The notes beneath the pieces were generated by a model. That model did not search any database, was not told the origin of the DNA, and worked only from the letters and a program-made list of their open reading frames with translations. A DNA stretch of 64,000 nucleotides from assembly GCA_029255685.2 (NCBI GenBank), contig CM055318.2:67551136-67615135 (forward strand), in the 5' to 3' direction. Made by a program: the position numbers and the translations under genes. Below, one piece after another: positions 25,200-37,572 of the stretch. How positions within the stretch are numbered: the stretch's first letter is position 1; every line of letters begins with the position of its first letter. The stretch is from Silene conica. Its lineage: Eukaryota; Streptophyta; Magnoliopsida; Caryophyllales; Caryophyllaceae.

Positions 25200-27130
25200 T
25201 TATCTACTTCCTCGGTTTTTATACTACATACCCCTCATTTTCCACCATTCAGGCATTCATCATACCATTTTCACCTAACTAACCAACTTGACCATCATAG
25301 TCGACCGTACGCATCACTGAACAACCTCATCGTACATATATTTACTTGTACTACTCAAATCACACTCTTAAATGTCGAAAAGTAACCCTATCTTAAAACC
25401 AATTACCTCCTACTTTAAAACCTATATAACCCCACCTCTTAAAAAAAAACACATCCATTGTAAAGTCAATGCCCATCATATAAGACAATCAAAATTGACT
25501 TTATATACATGATATTTAAGAGATTTTTAACCTAATTTTAGAGCATATGTGCCTCTATCTTTTCCACATTATACAATCTTGAATGAAATTCTTATAATTA
25601 TTTTCTCACAATTTTTCTAAACATTGCCTTACTACCCTTTTTCTACACCAATTAGGCATTCGTCATATCTTCTGACCCAACTAACCAACTTACATCAATT
25701 AATTGTATGCCAACACCAATCTAGCTTATCGGCATTTGATTGCACTACTACTTAAACACACTATTAAAAGTAATAGAGTAACCCTACCCCCAAGACACTT
25801 CTACCCTCAAGACCTATGTATCCCCGAGCTACCGTACCCCTGATCAACAAAATAACATATCCAATGTAAAATCAACTCACACCATATAAGACAATGTCCA
25901 ACTGTAAAATAAATTGAAAATATGTATGGGGAAAATAAAATACAAACTATGAGCTCTAATCTTATAACTATGACTACCAAATTACTTTGATTTTCTTACG
26001 ACGTCTTCGTTTCGGAAATTCTTTTAATTTTTTAATACTTTGTTGTTTATGAAATACCTTCTAACAATACGCACTTACATTTCATCTCATTAACAAAATT
26101 GGAATCATCTCTAATACCCAAAGCGAAGGCCCTAAGGAGTAATAAACTATTTTGTTTTATTCGACCACATGAGTAGTACTTGCCCTGTCACAAACTTGTG
26201 ACGGATATGTCCGTTATAAGAGAGACTTGTTGTTATGTTTATATTCCTTAATTGAAATTTGGCATTTTTTTGAAATATCTAAAGTATAATATATTTTACT
26301 TACTTTCTCAGTGGTTTTAATCATAACCTTAGTACACATGTACCATTTCCCCATACCATTCAGGTATTCTTCGTACCTTTCTCACCTAACTGACCTACTT
26401 GACCAACAACATCAACTGTATTCCTGAAAAACCATAACCTATAGACATTTTTTTGTACAACTCAAATCACACTTAAACGTCGGAGAGTAATCCTATTCCC
26501 AAGACACTTACTTCATCCCTTGAGACCTTACCTATCTACCCCCATTCCTAAAAACAAAAATTGACAGATCTAATGTAAAATCAACCATTACCCTATAAAA
26601 CAATATCTTATTGTAAAAAATAAGTTGAAAATATGGAGGAACAAAAGGACCGTATAATAAATTATAATTAATCTAATACTATGATTAAAAATAATTTCGA
26701 TCGTTGTACTCCTTACTCTATTCGTATCGGAACATCTTTTATTTGTCATTACTTTGTTGTTTATGAAATACCTTGTAATACACAATTAAATTTCATCTCG
26801 CCAACACAGTTATTCCGCTTGACTCACGTACGTCGTTGTATTCTTTATTATTTATATTTATATTTATATATTTATATTCATTAAATCGAACTTTGACAAC
26901 CCAACTAACCAACTTGATCATCAAAATCATCAACTGTATCCCTGAACTACCCATGTCTATCGAGATTTTATTGTACTACTCAAATTTTACTCTTAAACGT
27001 CAGAGCCTAACCATACCCCTTAAGACACATATCTCCTCGCTCAAAACATATCTACCCCCACTCTCGTAAAAATTACGTCACTCTATAAAAAAAATGTCTC
27101 ATCTATAAAGAATAAAGTGAAAATATGCAG
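25200..27130. repeat. Degenerate repeats inside the Helitron, about four copies
   Basis: Blocks at about 25200-25500, 25600-25920, 26320-26650 and 26860-27130 share, in the same order, a CATTCAGGCATTCAT-like word, CTAACTAACCAACTT, TTGTACTACTCAAAT, a CTTAAA-GTC-GAGTAACCCTA word and AATGTAAAATCAA. Spacing is about 400-700 bp. Divergence is high, so the amplification is old. Confidence 0.7.
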
Positions 27131-27599
27131 GAAAAAAATATTTTGTTGTTTATGAAATACCTTTCAATATTCATATAAAATAAATGTCATCCACACAACT
27201 ATTCCACTTCATTTATCTAAATCATCATTGTTATCTTTAATATTTATATTTATATTTATATTTCTAAAATATAGTATATTTGACATTTGTCATATTTTCG
27301 TTTTTACTTAATTAAAGAAATTATCTCATTTCTTTCGCATTATACATGTTAAGTACGAAAGTTTATAATGTTTAATATTTAAGTACTTTCATTTATTAGT
27401 TCCACAAATTTTTAGTTAAGACAGATATTCATTTTAAATTTAACAAGAGTCAAGTAATATGGAAAAGATAAAAATATAATGCATAAGGAAAAGTAACAAA
27501 TTTGTTTTATATTTCCAAGTCCGACTATTTTTGACTCATTTTAATGTTAAGACGAAGACAAACTGAGTTAAAGGTTGAATAAAATTAATAACCTTAAAT

Positions 27600-28190
27600 A
27601 GTAAATTTATAAATATTAAAGAATAATGTTAAAAGTCTAATAGAAAATCTGTAAATAAGCAATTATTTTCTAACTCATTTCCCATTTTCATATTTAATAG
27701 AAATATTGAATAAAGTTAATAACCTAATATAGTAAGTATACAAATGTTAAATAATACAGTAATGACGTTCTAAATCTAATAGGAAATTTATAAATAATCA
27801 ATTATTTTAAAATTCTAATAGAAAAATTGTAATTACTTTATTATTTTCTAATTTTCTATCTAATAGGAAAATTATAAATAAATTATTATTTAATCAACTA
27901 TTTTTTAATTTTCTAATTTTAAGTGAAAAATTGTAAATAATTTATTATTTTCATATTTAATAGAAATATTGAATAAAGTTAATAACCTTATATAGTAAGT
28001 ATACAAATCATATAATAATATTATTCCAAGTCTAGTAGGAAATTTATAAATAATCAACCATTTTCTAATTCTAATAGAAAAATTGTAATTAATTTATTAT
28101 TTTCTTATTTTTTAATTCTAATAGAAAAATTATAAATAATTTATTATTTTCTAATTCTAATAGAAAAATTATAAATAAATTATTATTTAT
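27600..28190. repeat. AT-rich short-word repeat tract
   Basis: TCTAATAGAAAAATTGTAAA and close variants recur about ten times with TTATTATTTTCTAATT between them. It lies near the 5' end of the Helitron. Confidence 0.65.
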
Positions 28191-28566
28191 AATATAGTGT
28201 TTTGTAATAGTTGGAGACTACCACGTCGCTTTAAAAAAGCCTCCTTTAATTATATATATTGATTGATTGATTTTTTTTCCTAATAAATTAAAAAACAATA
28301 TATTGCGGTTTATCTCATGATATATAAAAATCCATATGATAAACGATATATTACAATTTTTTTATTAATCTAAAAAGGGTATAATAAGGGATTTATTATG
28401 TTTTTTTTAGTAAAGTATTATGTTTTAGTTTATAGTTTTCTAAAACAGTGTTTTTATTATGATATAATTATTTTATACGTATGTAGATGTAAACTGACCC
28501 ATTGAAAAATTATATGAAAGTTGGGCCAAAACATATTAATTAATTTAAAAACAACTTAATAGTTTG

Positions 28567-30068
28567 GTTGATGTATACACGAATAAGAGTTATATTTGTA
28601 TACCTAATATAAAATAAAATGTGAATATTAAAGAATATATATTTTTTGAATAAAATAAAAGGTAATATATAACGGTATTATCTCATGCTATATAAAAATA
28701 GATATAATAAAGGATATATTACAATATTTTATTATTTTACAAAGGATATATTATGTTTTATTTATTATAATATTATTTTTTAATTTATAGGTTTGTAAAA
28801 AAGTGTTTTTTATGATATAATTATTTTATAGTTATGTAGAAGCTAATTGATCCATTGAAAAATTATATGAAAATGGGCCAAAACATATTAATTGGACCAA
28901 AAACAATAAACATACTCCAGGCCAAAATAGATCAAGTGCACTTAATAAAAAACAGAAAACAATTGACATAGCCCAATTAAAATACCAATTAAGTGCAGCT
29001 CAACATGAAAAAAAATTAACATACTCCACCAAACTTGGGCCTCTCTTATTTGGACTGAAACAATTAGCTTTGGACCTAATATTTCCGTCATAGTCCACCA
29101 CACTTGGGCTTCACATTCTCTCATATTAATTTTCTGATATTAATCGGCTATATAAGCCACATAACCTAAGTTATTACCACAACCCTAATATTTCCGTCAA
29201 ACTCGCCTCTCTGTCTCTTTATATTACGCCTCTCTGTCTCTCTCTATCTTTCTCTAGAATATTTCATCCATTTGTGTCCTAAAATCTAATCCTAGATACT
29301 GTATATCTTAGTTAATCAACTACCAAAATCTGAATATATCTTAATTAATCAAGATGACGCATCTCAAATCTGATTATCATTGGTAAGTAATTTTTATTTC
29401 TTGTTTTTTTAATATTTTTTCTGATTTATTTATTTTTATTATTTTTATCGATTTTGTTTGGTTTTTGAAGGAAGAATGATATTTTAATAATTAAAATGTT
29501 TATACCTTAATTTAATCTTTAATTATACGAATTAATTTGTTTGCATGTTCGTTTTTTTCAATTTTATGATGAAAGAGTGATTTTTTAAAATTTTCGAATT
29601 TCTTATTTTTTTCAATTTTTTTTCAGATCTATTAATTTTGATGGGTTTTGTTTGTTTTTTGAAGCATGAATTAATAATCAAAATATTTATAGTTTAAATT
29701 GATTTTTAATTATACATATTAATTTGTTTACTTGAGAACTTGCTTTTTTTTCATGTTTATGGTGAAAGATTGATTTATGAAAAGTTTGGTATGTTTTTTT
29801 GTTGGGTTTGAATGATGAATTTCTGGGTTCAAACCCAGAACATTCATACCTAACCCAGAAACTCATCCTCATCCCATAAAATTCATCCCAAATGCATGAA
29901 GTGTATCTATTTTTACCCCTTTTTAATCCTTTTTTATTCCGTTTTTAATTCGTATTTGAATCTGTATTTGGATCCGATTTTGTATACGCTTAATTTAGTT
30001 CATATTTGGGTCGGGTATTTAGGTCGGGTGTTCGTGTCTGGTGTTGGGGTCGGGTGTGTTGGGGTCGG
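28567..30068 (+). repeat. Tandem promoter/first-exon unit A (about 1.5 kb)
   Basis: The unit starts GATGTATACACGAATAAGAG and ends in a GGGTCGGGTG-rich stretch. In order it holds an AT-rich upstream part, TATATAAG at about 29149, a CT-rich leader (CTCTCTGTCTCTCT), an ATG at 29354 with a short frame MTHLKSDYH, a GTAAGT donor at 29383, and an intron-like T-rich part. The same arrangement recurs in units B and C. It also preserves the empty target site of the Copia insertion seen in unit B. Confidence 0.75.
29149..29156 (+). promoter_or_regulatory. TATA box of unit A
   Basis: TATATAAG within CGGCTATATAAGCC, about 200 bp before the ATG and just before a CT-rich leader. The word is conserved at the same relative place in units B (30631) and C (36798). 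Use as a promoter is inferred. Confidence 0.5.
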
Positions 30069-31293
30069 GTGTATACACGAATAAGAGTTACATTTGGTAT
30101 ACCTAATATAAAATATAATGTGAATGTTAGAGAATGTATATTTTTTTTGAATAAAACAAAAGGTAATATATAACGGTATTATCTCATGCGATATAAAAAT
30201 AGATATAATAAATGATATATTACAATATTTTATTATTTTACAAAGGATATATTATGTCTTATTTATTAAAATATTATTTTTTAATTTATAGTTTTGTAAA
30301 AGTGTGTTTTTCTATGATATAATTATTTTATAGTTATGTAGAAACTAATTGATCCATTGAAAAATTATATGAAATTGGACCAAAAATATTAAACATACTC
30401 CAGCCCAAAATGGATCAAGTGCACTTAATAAAAAACAGAAAACAATTGACATAGTCCAATTAAAATATCAATTAAGTGTAGCCCAACATGAAAAAAATTA
30501 ACATACTCCACCAAATTTGGGTCTCTCTTATTTGGACTGAAACAATTAGCTTTGGACTTAATATTTCCGTCATAGTCCACCAAACTTGGGCTTCACATTC
30601 TCTGATATTAATTCTCTGATATTAATCGGCTATATAAGCCGCATAACCTAAGTTATTACCACAACCCTAATATTTCCGTCAAACTCGCCTCTCTATCTCT
30701 CTGTATATTACGCCTCTCTGTCTCTCTCTATCTTTCTCTAGAATATTCCATCCATTTGTATCTCTAAAATCTAATCCTACATACTGTATATCTTAGTTAA
30801 TCAACTACCAAAATCTGAATATATCTTAGTTAATCTAGATGACGCATCTCAAATCTGATTATCATTGGTAAGTAATTTTTATTTTTTGTTTTTTTAATAT
30901 TTTTTCCGATTTATTTATTTTTATTATTTTTAAGGGTTTTATTTGTTTTTTTGAAGGAAGAATTATTTTTTTTAATAATTAAAATGTTTATAGCTTAATT
31001 TAATCTTTAATTATACAAATTAAATTGTTTGCATGTTCGTTTTTTTTCAAGTTTATGATGAAAGAGTGATTTTTTATAATTTTCGGATTTCTTATTTTTT
31101 TCATTTTTTTTTCAGATCTATTAATAATCAAAATATTTATAGTTTAAATTGATTTTTAATTATACATATTAATTTGTTTACTTGAGAACTTGTTTTTTTT
31201 TTCATGTTTATGGTGAAAGATTGATTTATGAAAAGTTTGGTATGTTTTTTTGTTGGGTTTGAATGATGAATTTATGGGTTCAAACCCAGAACA

Positions 31294-31533
31294 TGTTAAA
31301 CATACCAAATCATAATATTTGATTGTGATTCTCAATTGCCGTAAATTATGCAATCACTTCAATTAGTCAAAGTGTATATTCCTTAACCATAATTCTCTCA
31401 TTAGTTGGAGGAATATTTTTATATTGTTTCCATGTATAGCTTACTTTCACACTAATGTAAAATCCTATATGTTGCTCCTGTATACTGACGTTTATCATAA
31501 CTGATATAATAAAACCTTCTTCTTTAATTTACA
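31294..31533 (+). repeat. 5' LTR of the Copia element
   Basis: 240 bp, TG...CA, about 95% identical to 35789-36028. Confidence 0.93.
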
Positions 31534-31589
31534 TGGTATCACGATCCTGATCGATCCTCACCATCCTCGTTGTTCTTATCACTGCATCC

Positions 31590-32560
31590 ATGGCAACCCA
31601 AAACAACACCCTCATTCCCAACATTGATGAACCTACCCACCCTCTTATCTTCATCTCCTTTCCCAATTGTATCAAACTGACACCTTCAAATTACCGATCA
31701 TGGCAATTCCAAATAACCCGACTTCTTCGAGGTATGGTCCATTTTCATACCTCGATGGAACCAACCGGACACCACCACCCACTATTACCCCACCTGCCAC
31801 CGACTCACAACGTAACCCAGACCCGATTCCAAACCCCGCTTACACCACTTGGCTCAAACAAGACAATCTCATCCTAGAAGCCTTAGCCGGTACCCTCCAC
31901 GACTCCATCTCACGAGTCATACTTGACGCCAACATCTCCGATGAGGCTTGGAAAATCCTTGAAACCACATATCCAAACCCCTCACGAGGACAAATCCGTC
32001 ACATCAAGGATCGTCTTCGTCACATAACACTTGGAGATGGCACTATTTCGACTACATGCTTGCAATTAAATCTTGCACCCACCAACTTTCCCACCTCGGC
32101 AAACCTATGGACGCCGAGGACATTATTGATTAGATTATTCACGGTCTCCCCGCCGAGTCTTACAAAAATGTAATCGACGCGGTTCGAGCCTGTGATACAC
32201 CTATATCTTTTGAAGCGTTCCATGAACGCCTCATTCAACAGGAATTGCTTATTAAACGCTCACCTACCAACACCACCTTCACACCCTCCGCTCATGCCGC
32301 CAACCGTGCTACCATGAATCCAACACCCATCGTTACCCCAACCAAACCAGCACCTATCCCAACCAAAATAACACTCATAACAACTCACACCACTTCCACA
32401 ATAACCGTGATTCACCCTCCAATCCTAGACCTTTCAAAGGCCGCTGCCAATACTGTCGTGAAACTGGACATGTTATCAGCGATTGTCCCGTGTTTAAGAA
32501 AGACTATCCAATGGTTAATTTTCCACCACCAAAACAGACCAGGCCCCAAGCCCACACCGC
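31590..32560 (+). pseudogene. Copia gag region
   Basis: Starts MATQNN and contains LTPSNYRSWQFQITRLLRG, the signature N-terminal gag motif of plant Copia elements (retrotran_gag/UBN2). It continues with DANISDEAWKILETTY and a basic, Pro/Thr-rich C-terminal part. Fossil; not intact. Confidence 0.8.
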
Positions 32561-32589
32561 TACATCAGCCTCTGTCCCAACCTCTGCCT

Positions 32590-33420
32590 ACCTCGCTCGT
32601 TAATAGTGGGGTATCCCACCATATCACAAATGTTCTCGAAAATCTCGCTCTTCACAGCCCCTACGATGGTCCCGATGACCTGAGAATTGGTGACGGGTCA
32701 GGCTTGTCAATCACCCACCACGGTTCACTCACTACTTCATCTCTTTCTCTTAATCTTTTATTCAATAATGTTCTTATCGTACCAACCATTGCTAGAAACC
32801 TTTTATCTGTATCACAATTTTGTAGCGATAATAATGCTACTGCTCATTTCTCACCTTTGTCTTTTTGTTTCAAGGATCGCTTGACGGGTGAAATACTCAT
32901 CCAAGGACCGTTTCAAGATGGCGTCTATCAATGGCAACCAACAACATCACAACCACAAGCCTACACCAGCCTCAAATCATCTCTTTAGTCTTTGGCATTC
33001 TCGACTAGGACACCCCAATAATGCTACTCTTAAACGATTAAAGGCTATCTACAAATTCCGTATTACTGAATTTCTGTATTGCAACTCTTGTCTTATTAAT
33101 AAAAGTCACAAATTACCCTTTACGAATTCTACGCTATATTCCACTGCCCCACTTGATCTTATTTTTTCAGATATTTGGACATCACCCATTCTGTCACACG
33201 ATTCATACAAGTATTACATAATTTTTGTCGACCATTTTACTCATTATTTCTGGCTTTATCCTATTAAAAATAAATCCGACACATTTACTACCTTCAACCG
33301 CTTTAAAGCTATAATAGAAAAATACTTTCAAAAACCAATAAAACAATTTTATTCCGACAATTGGGGGGGGGGGGGGGGGGGAATACTAGAAATTAAACCC
33401 GGCTCTCCTTGATAACGGAA
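32590..33420 (+). pseudogene. Copia protease and integrase region
   Basis: Protease remnant around SGVSHHITNVLENL (about 32605), then the GAG-pre-integrase block LWHSRLGHPN with a Cys pair, and the integrase core start (FSDIWTSPILSHD, YIIFVDHFTHYFWLYPIKNK). Fossil; not intact. Confidence 0.8.
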
Positions 33421-34249
33421 TTACTCATCTCACCTCACCACCACACATACTAGAGCACATTGGTTTTGCCGAAAGACGCCATCGCCATGTTGTTGAAACG
33501 GGTCTCGCGCTCCTTCATCATGCTTAAATGTCGATCCTATTTTGGCCCTATGCCTTTGCCACCGCGACCTATTTAATAAATCGACTCCCTACCACAACCT
33601 TACAAAATAAAACACCGTATCAGCTTCTATTCAATCAAAACCCAAATTACAACAAATTACGGCCTTTCGGATGCTTATGCTATCCATAGCTCCGACCTTA
33701 TATGACCCATAAACTCGACCCTAAATCTGTTCCATACATTTTTATTGGCTTCTCCAACACTCAAAGCGCATATCTAAGCTTCGAACCCGTCACCCAAAAA
33801 TTGTATACATCGCGACACGTTAGATTTATTGAGCATGAATTTCAATTTACTCAACTTACAAAACTCAAATCATCAATCACCCAATCTCTTGACCAGTGGT
33901 GTGAATTATCAATTCTGCTCCTCCACCCTGTCCTACCCATACCACCCCCACCGACACCTAACACACCTCCGCCCCCACCACCAAACGCCGACCCACCGCA
34001 GCCCCCTTCCTCCATGACAACATCCACAAATGACTCTATCTCATCAACCTCCACCCAATCCCATGTTCGCCATGAACCTGCCACCACTACCCCTGCTACT
34101 ACCCCCATCCACCCCTGCCACTAATTCGACACCACCCCCACCACGCCCTGTCACCCGCCTCTTTAATAGTATCACCAAACCGAATCCTTGCTACATCAAA
34201 TCCGCAAAAACATCAACAGCCCCCACCTCTCATCTTACTCCCACAACCA

Positions 34250-35620
34250 CCAAACAAGCCTTAGTCGACACACGATGGCGTTCAGCTATGCTTGACGAAC
34301 ATCAGGCCCTACTCTGAAACCAAACTTTGACCTTAGTACCCCGAAACCAGGCCCAAAATGTTGTTATATGCAAGTGGGTGTATCGTGTTAAGTACAACCC
34401 GGATGATACCTTAAAATAATACAAAGCAAGGCTCGTCGCTAAGGGCTTTCGCCAACGCCCTAGTGTCGATTACTCCGAAACGTTCAGCCCAGTCATCAAA
34501 GCCGCTACCATTCGCTTAGTTCTCTCTATAGCCGTGGCTAATAAATGGCCTCTACACCAGCTTGATGTGAACAACGCGTTCTTGCAACTAGTTGCAAGGA
34601 CGTCTCACAGACTCGATGTTCATGTCTCAACCGCCTGGATTCATTGACCCGGAAAACCAGACCATGTATGTCACCTTCAAAAAGCTATCTATGGATTAAA
34701 GCAGGCACCCCGAGCTTGGTATACCGAGCTCAAAAACCATCTGTTATCACTGCAATTCACAAATTCAATAATTGACCCTTCCCTTTTTATTTTAAAAACC
34801 AACAAAACCACCATATTTATTCTAGTTTATGTTGACGATATTGTTGTCACCGGACCACAATCAGCTCACATCCGCGCCTTCATTAATGAACTTTCCCAAA
34901 AATTCTCATTAAAGGACCTTGGACCCCTCTCATTTTTTCTAGGAATTGAGGTGACTCCTACTAAAGATGGTCTTCATATCAATCAAACTAAGTACCTCTC
35001 TAATATTCTACACAAATTTAAGATGCAAGAAAGTAGCCCAACAACAACCACCCCAATGCTAGACTATCCCCTCCTTCAAAAGAAACCAGAAAACCCATCG
35101 AGAACATCACAGACTATCATGCTATTATCGGTAGTCTCTAATACTTATCACTAACCCGACCCGACATCGCCTTCACGGTCAATAAACTAGCTCAATTTCT
35201 CACCCGTCCCACCTCCGCTCATTGGGTCGCTCTCAAGCGACTCTTAGGATATCTTAATGGCACCTTACACCACGGTATTCACCTTCATCAAGCCTTTCCT
35301 CTAACGCTTCACGCATACTGTGATGCTGATCATGCTCGTAACTCCGATGACTTTGTGTCTACTACTGACTTTATTATTTACCTCGGTCAAAACCCGATCT
35401 CATGGTCCTCAAAGAAACAATGTGCTCTGTCACGCTCTACAACAGAAGCCGAATTCCGCGCTATCGCTCACACTATATCAGAACTTCTATGGCTTGTCTC
35501 GGTCCTAACAGAACTCGATTTTAAGCAACCCCATTGCTCGCTATTTACTGTGATAATCTGTCCACGACTCACTACTCAGCCAACCCTGTATTTCATTCCC
35601 GGTAGAAGCACCTAACATTG
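34250..35620 (+). pseudogene. Copia reverse transcriptase and RNase H region
   Basis: Conserved blocks in order: [64 protein letters not shown] (the YVDD active site of Copia RT), LGIEV, then the RNase H part with SWSSKKQ and SRSTTEAEFRA. Fossil; not intact. Confidence 0.85.
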
Positions 35621-35788
35621 TCATTTCACTTCGTCAAAGAACAGGTACAGAAGGGATTATTCGAGTACAGCACATTAATGGGCCTGATCAACTTGCTAAT
35701 ACATTACCAAACCTCTGCACAAGTCTCGGTTTCTCGAACTGTCATCCAAGATTGGCCTCCGACTCCGCCCGTCCATCTTGCGCGGGAG

Positions 35789-36028
35789 TGTTAAACATAC
35801 CAAATCATAATCTTTGTTTGTGATTCTCAATTTCCGTAAATCATCCAATCACTTCAATTAGTCAAAGTGGATATTCCTTAACCATAATTCTCTCCTTAGA
35901 TGGGGGAATATTTTTATATTGTTTCCATGTATAGCTTACTTTCACACTCATGTAAAATCCTATATATTGCTCCTGTATACTGACGTTCATCATAACTGAT
36001 ATAATAAAACCTTCTTCTTTAATTTACA
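35789..36028 (+). repeat. 3' LTR of the Copia element
   Basis: 240 bp, TG...CA; matches 31294-31533 with about 12 substitutions. Confidence 0.93.
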
Positions 36029-36235
36029 GAACATTCATACCCAACCCAGAAATTCATCCTCATCCCATAAAATTCATCCCAAATGCATGAAGTGTATCTA
36101 TTTTTACCCGTTTTTAATCCTTTTTTTTATTCCGTTTTTAATCCGTATTTGAATCTGTATTTGGATTCGATTTTGTATACGGTTAATTTGAGTCAGGATT
36201 TGGGTCGGGTATTTGGGTTGGGTGTTCGGGTCGGG

Positions 36236-37022
36236 TGTATACACGAATAAGAGTTACATTTGGTATACCTAATACAAAATAAAATGCGAATATTAGCGAA
36301 TATATATTTTTTTGAATAAAATAAAAGGTAATATATAACGGTATTATCTCATGCGATATAAAAATAGATATAATAAAAGATATATTACAATATTTTATTA
36401 TTTTATAAAGGATATATTATGTTTTATTTATTAAAATATTATTTTTTAATCTATTGTAAAACTGTGTTTTTTTTTTTATGATATAGTTATTTTATAGTTA
36501 TGTAGAAGCTAATTGATCCATTGAAAAATTATATGAAAATGGACGAAAACATATTAGTTGGACCAAAAACAATAAACATACTCCAGCCCAAAATGGATCA
36601 AGTGCACTTAATAAAAAACAGAAAACAATTGACATAGCCCAGTTAAAATACCAATTAAGTACAACCCAACATGAAAAATATTAACATACTCCACCAAACT
36701 TGGGTTGAAACAATTAGCTTTGGACCTAATATTCCGTCATAGTCCACCAAACTTGGGCTTCACATTCTCTGATATTAATTCTCTGATATTAATCGGCTAT
36801 ATAAGCCGCATAACCTAAGTTATTACCACAACCCTAATATTTCGGTCAAACTCGCCTCTCTGTCTCTCTCTATATTACGCCTCTTTGTCTCTCTCTCTCT
36901 ATCTTTCTCTAGAATATTTCATCCATTTGTATCTCTAAAATCTAATCCTCGATGCCGATTATCATTGGTAAGTAATTTTTATTTCTTGTTTTTTAATATT
37001 TTTTCTGATTTATTTATTTTTA
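36236..37022 (+). repeat. Tandem promoter/first-exon unit C (shorter)
   Basis: The third full-order copy. TATATAAG is at about 36798, the CT-rich leader follows, and a shortened first exon (ATG at 36952, frame MPIII) meets the same GTAAGT donor. Part of the leader and exon present in A and B is absent. The intron-like sequence is cut by the MITE at 37023. Confidence 0.7.
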
Positions 37023-37572
37023 GGGATATTCTATATGGTACCCATCAATTTTTTGACTTTCTACATGGTACCCCTACACTTTTTAAAACATACATGGTAC
37101 CCCTAATTGTTCTCATTATCACTACGCGTACCCCTAAACTTTATTTTCCGTCAATTAAACTCATTTTAAAGCTTTAAGTGATAACTTGAACGCGTAAGGA
37201 AGCTTGTCATTTATTATCACATGACATAAGGACTCTATTAGGCTCAATATCCATACCGATCCTAATATTTATAGATATATATCGGCTAAAAAAAGGTGAA
37301 GGAAAAATTATTGATCTTTGCCAAATTATCACGTCCAAAGAATGAATATTAATTCTAATAGAGTCCTTATGTCATGAGATGATAAATGTCAAGTTTGATT
37401 ATGCGTCTAAGTAATCATTTAACGCTTAAAAATGAGTTTAATTGACGGAAATAAAGTTTAGGGGTACACATAGTGATAATGACAACAATTAGGGGTACCA
37501 TGTATGTTTTAAAAAGTGTAGGAGTACCATGTAGAAAGTCGATAAATTGAGGGGTACCATGTAGAATATCCC
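37023..37572. mobile_element. Long-TIR palindromic MITE, 550 bp
   Basis: Ends GGGATATTCTA...TAGAATATCCC with inverted repeats over about 170 bp per arm; the arms hold a GGTACCCC / GGGGTACC word four times each at 20-35 bp spacing. No coding sequence. A clear target duplication was not found: flanks TTATTTTTA and ATATTTTAT are similar but not equal. The family is possibly Mutator-like, unproven. Confidence 0.75.

Larger units (their letters stand above)
24240..28262 (-). mobile_element. Non-autonomous Helitron, about 4.0 kb
   Basis: The minus-strand 3' end is a hairpin (arms CCGTGCAT / ATGCACGG-like, loop region CGC) followed by GGGCAAAAATA and CTAG (24240-24243) before T. The 5' end lies at 28262 to 28270, reading TCAATCAATCAATATATATA on the minus strand followed by TTAAAGGAGGC and CGACGTGG, a common Helitron start. 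The exact 5' base is uncertain because GATT repeats there. The interior is AT-rich with degenerate internal repeats and no helicase or Rep coding. It inserted into a copy of the tandem promoter unit. Confidence 0.75.
24043..28566 (+). other. Shorter, diverged first copy of the tandem unit (unit 0), split by a Helitron
   Basis: 24043-24239 starts GATGTATACACGAATAAGAG, like the later units, and ends with TAATATAAAATAAGATGTGA; the match resumes after the Helitron at 28271-28566 with TATCTCATG, GATATATTAC and TGAAAAATTATATGAAA in the same order as units A-C. It lacks the TATA box and exon part. An extra block of about 130 bp lies at 24075-24210. Confidence 0.6.
31294..36028 (+). mobile_element. 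Ty1/copia element, 4.7 kb, short LTRs
   Basis: 240-bp LTRs start TGTTAAACATACC and end TAATTTACA, with the 5-bp target duplication GAACA at 31289-31293 and 36029-36033. The primer binding site TGGTATCACGATCC follows the 5' LTR (initiator tRNA-Met type). Coding order is gag, protease, integrase, RT, RNase H, the Copia order. Length and short LTRs suggest the Ale/Retrofit-type group, not proven. The LTRs differ at about 12 of 240 sites (5%), so it is several million years old by usual plant rates. The coding region is broken in many places (more than five). Confidence 0.93.
30069..36235 (+). repeat. Tandem promoter/first-exon unit B, interrupted by a Copia element
   Basis: 30069-31293 and 36029-36235 together match unit A. 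TATA is at 30631, the ATG at 30839 with the same short frame, and the donor GTAAGT at 30868. The Copia element lies at 31294-36028 with GAACA on both sides. Confidence 0.75.
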
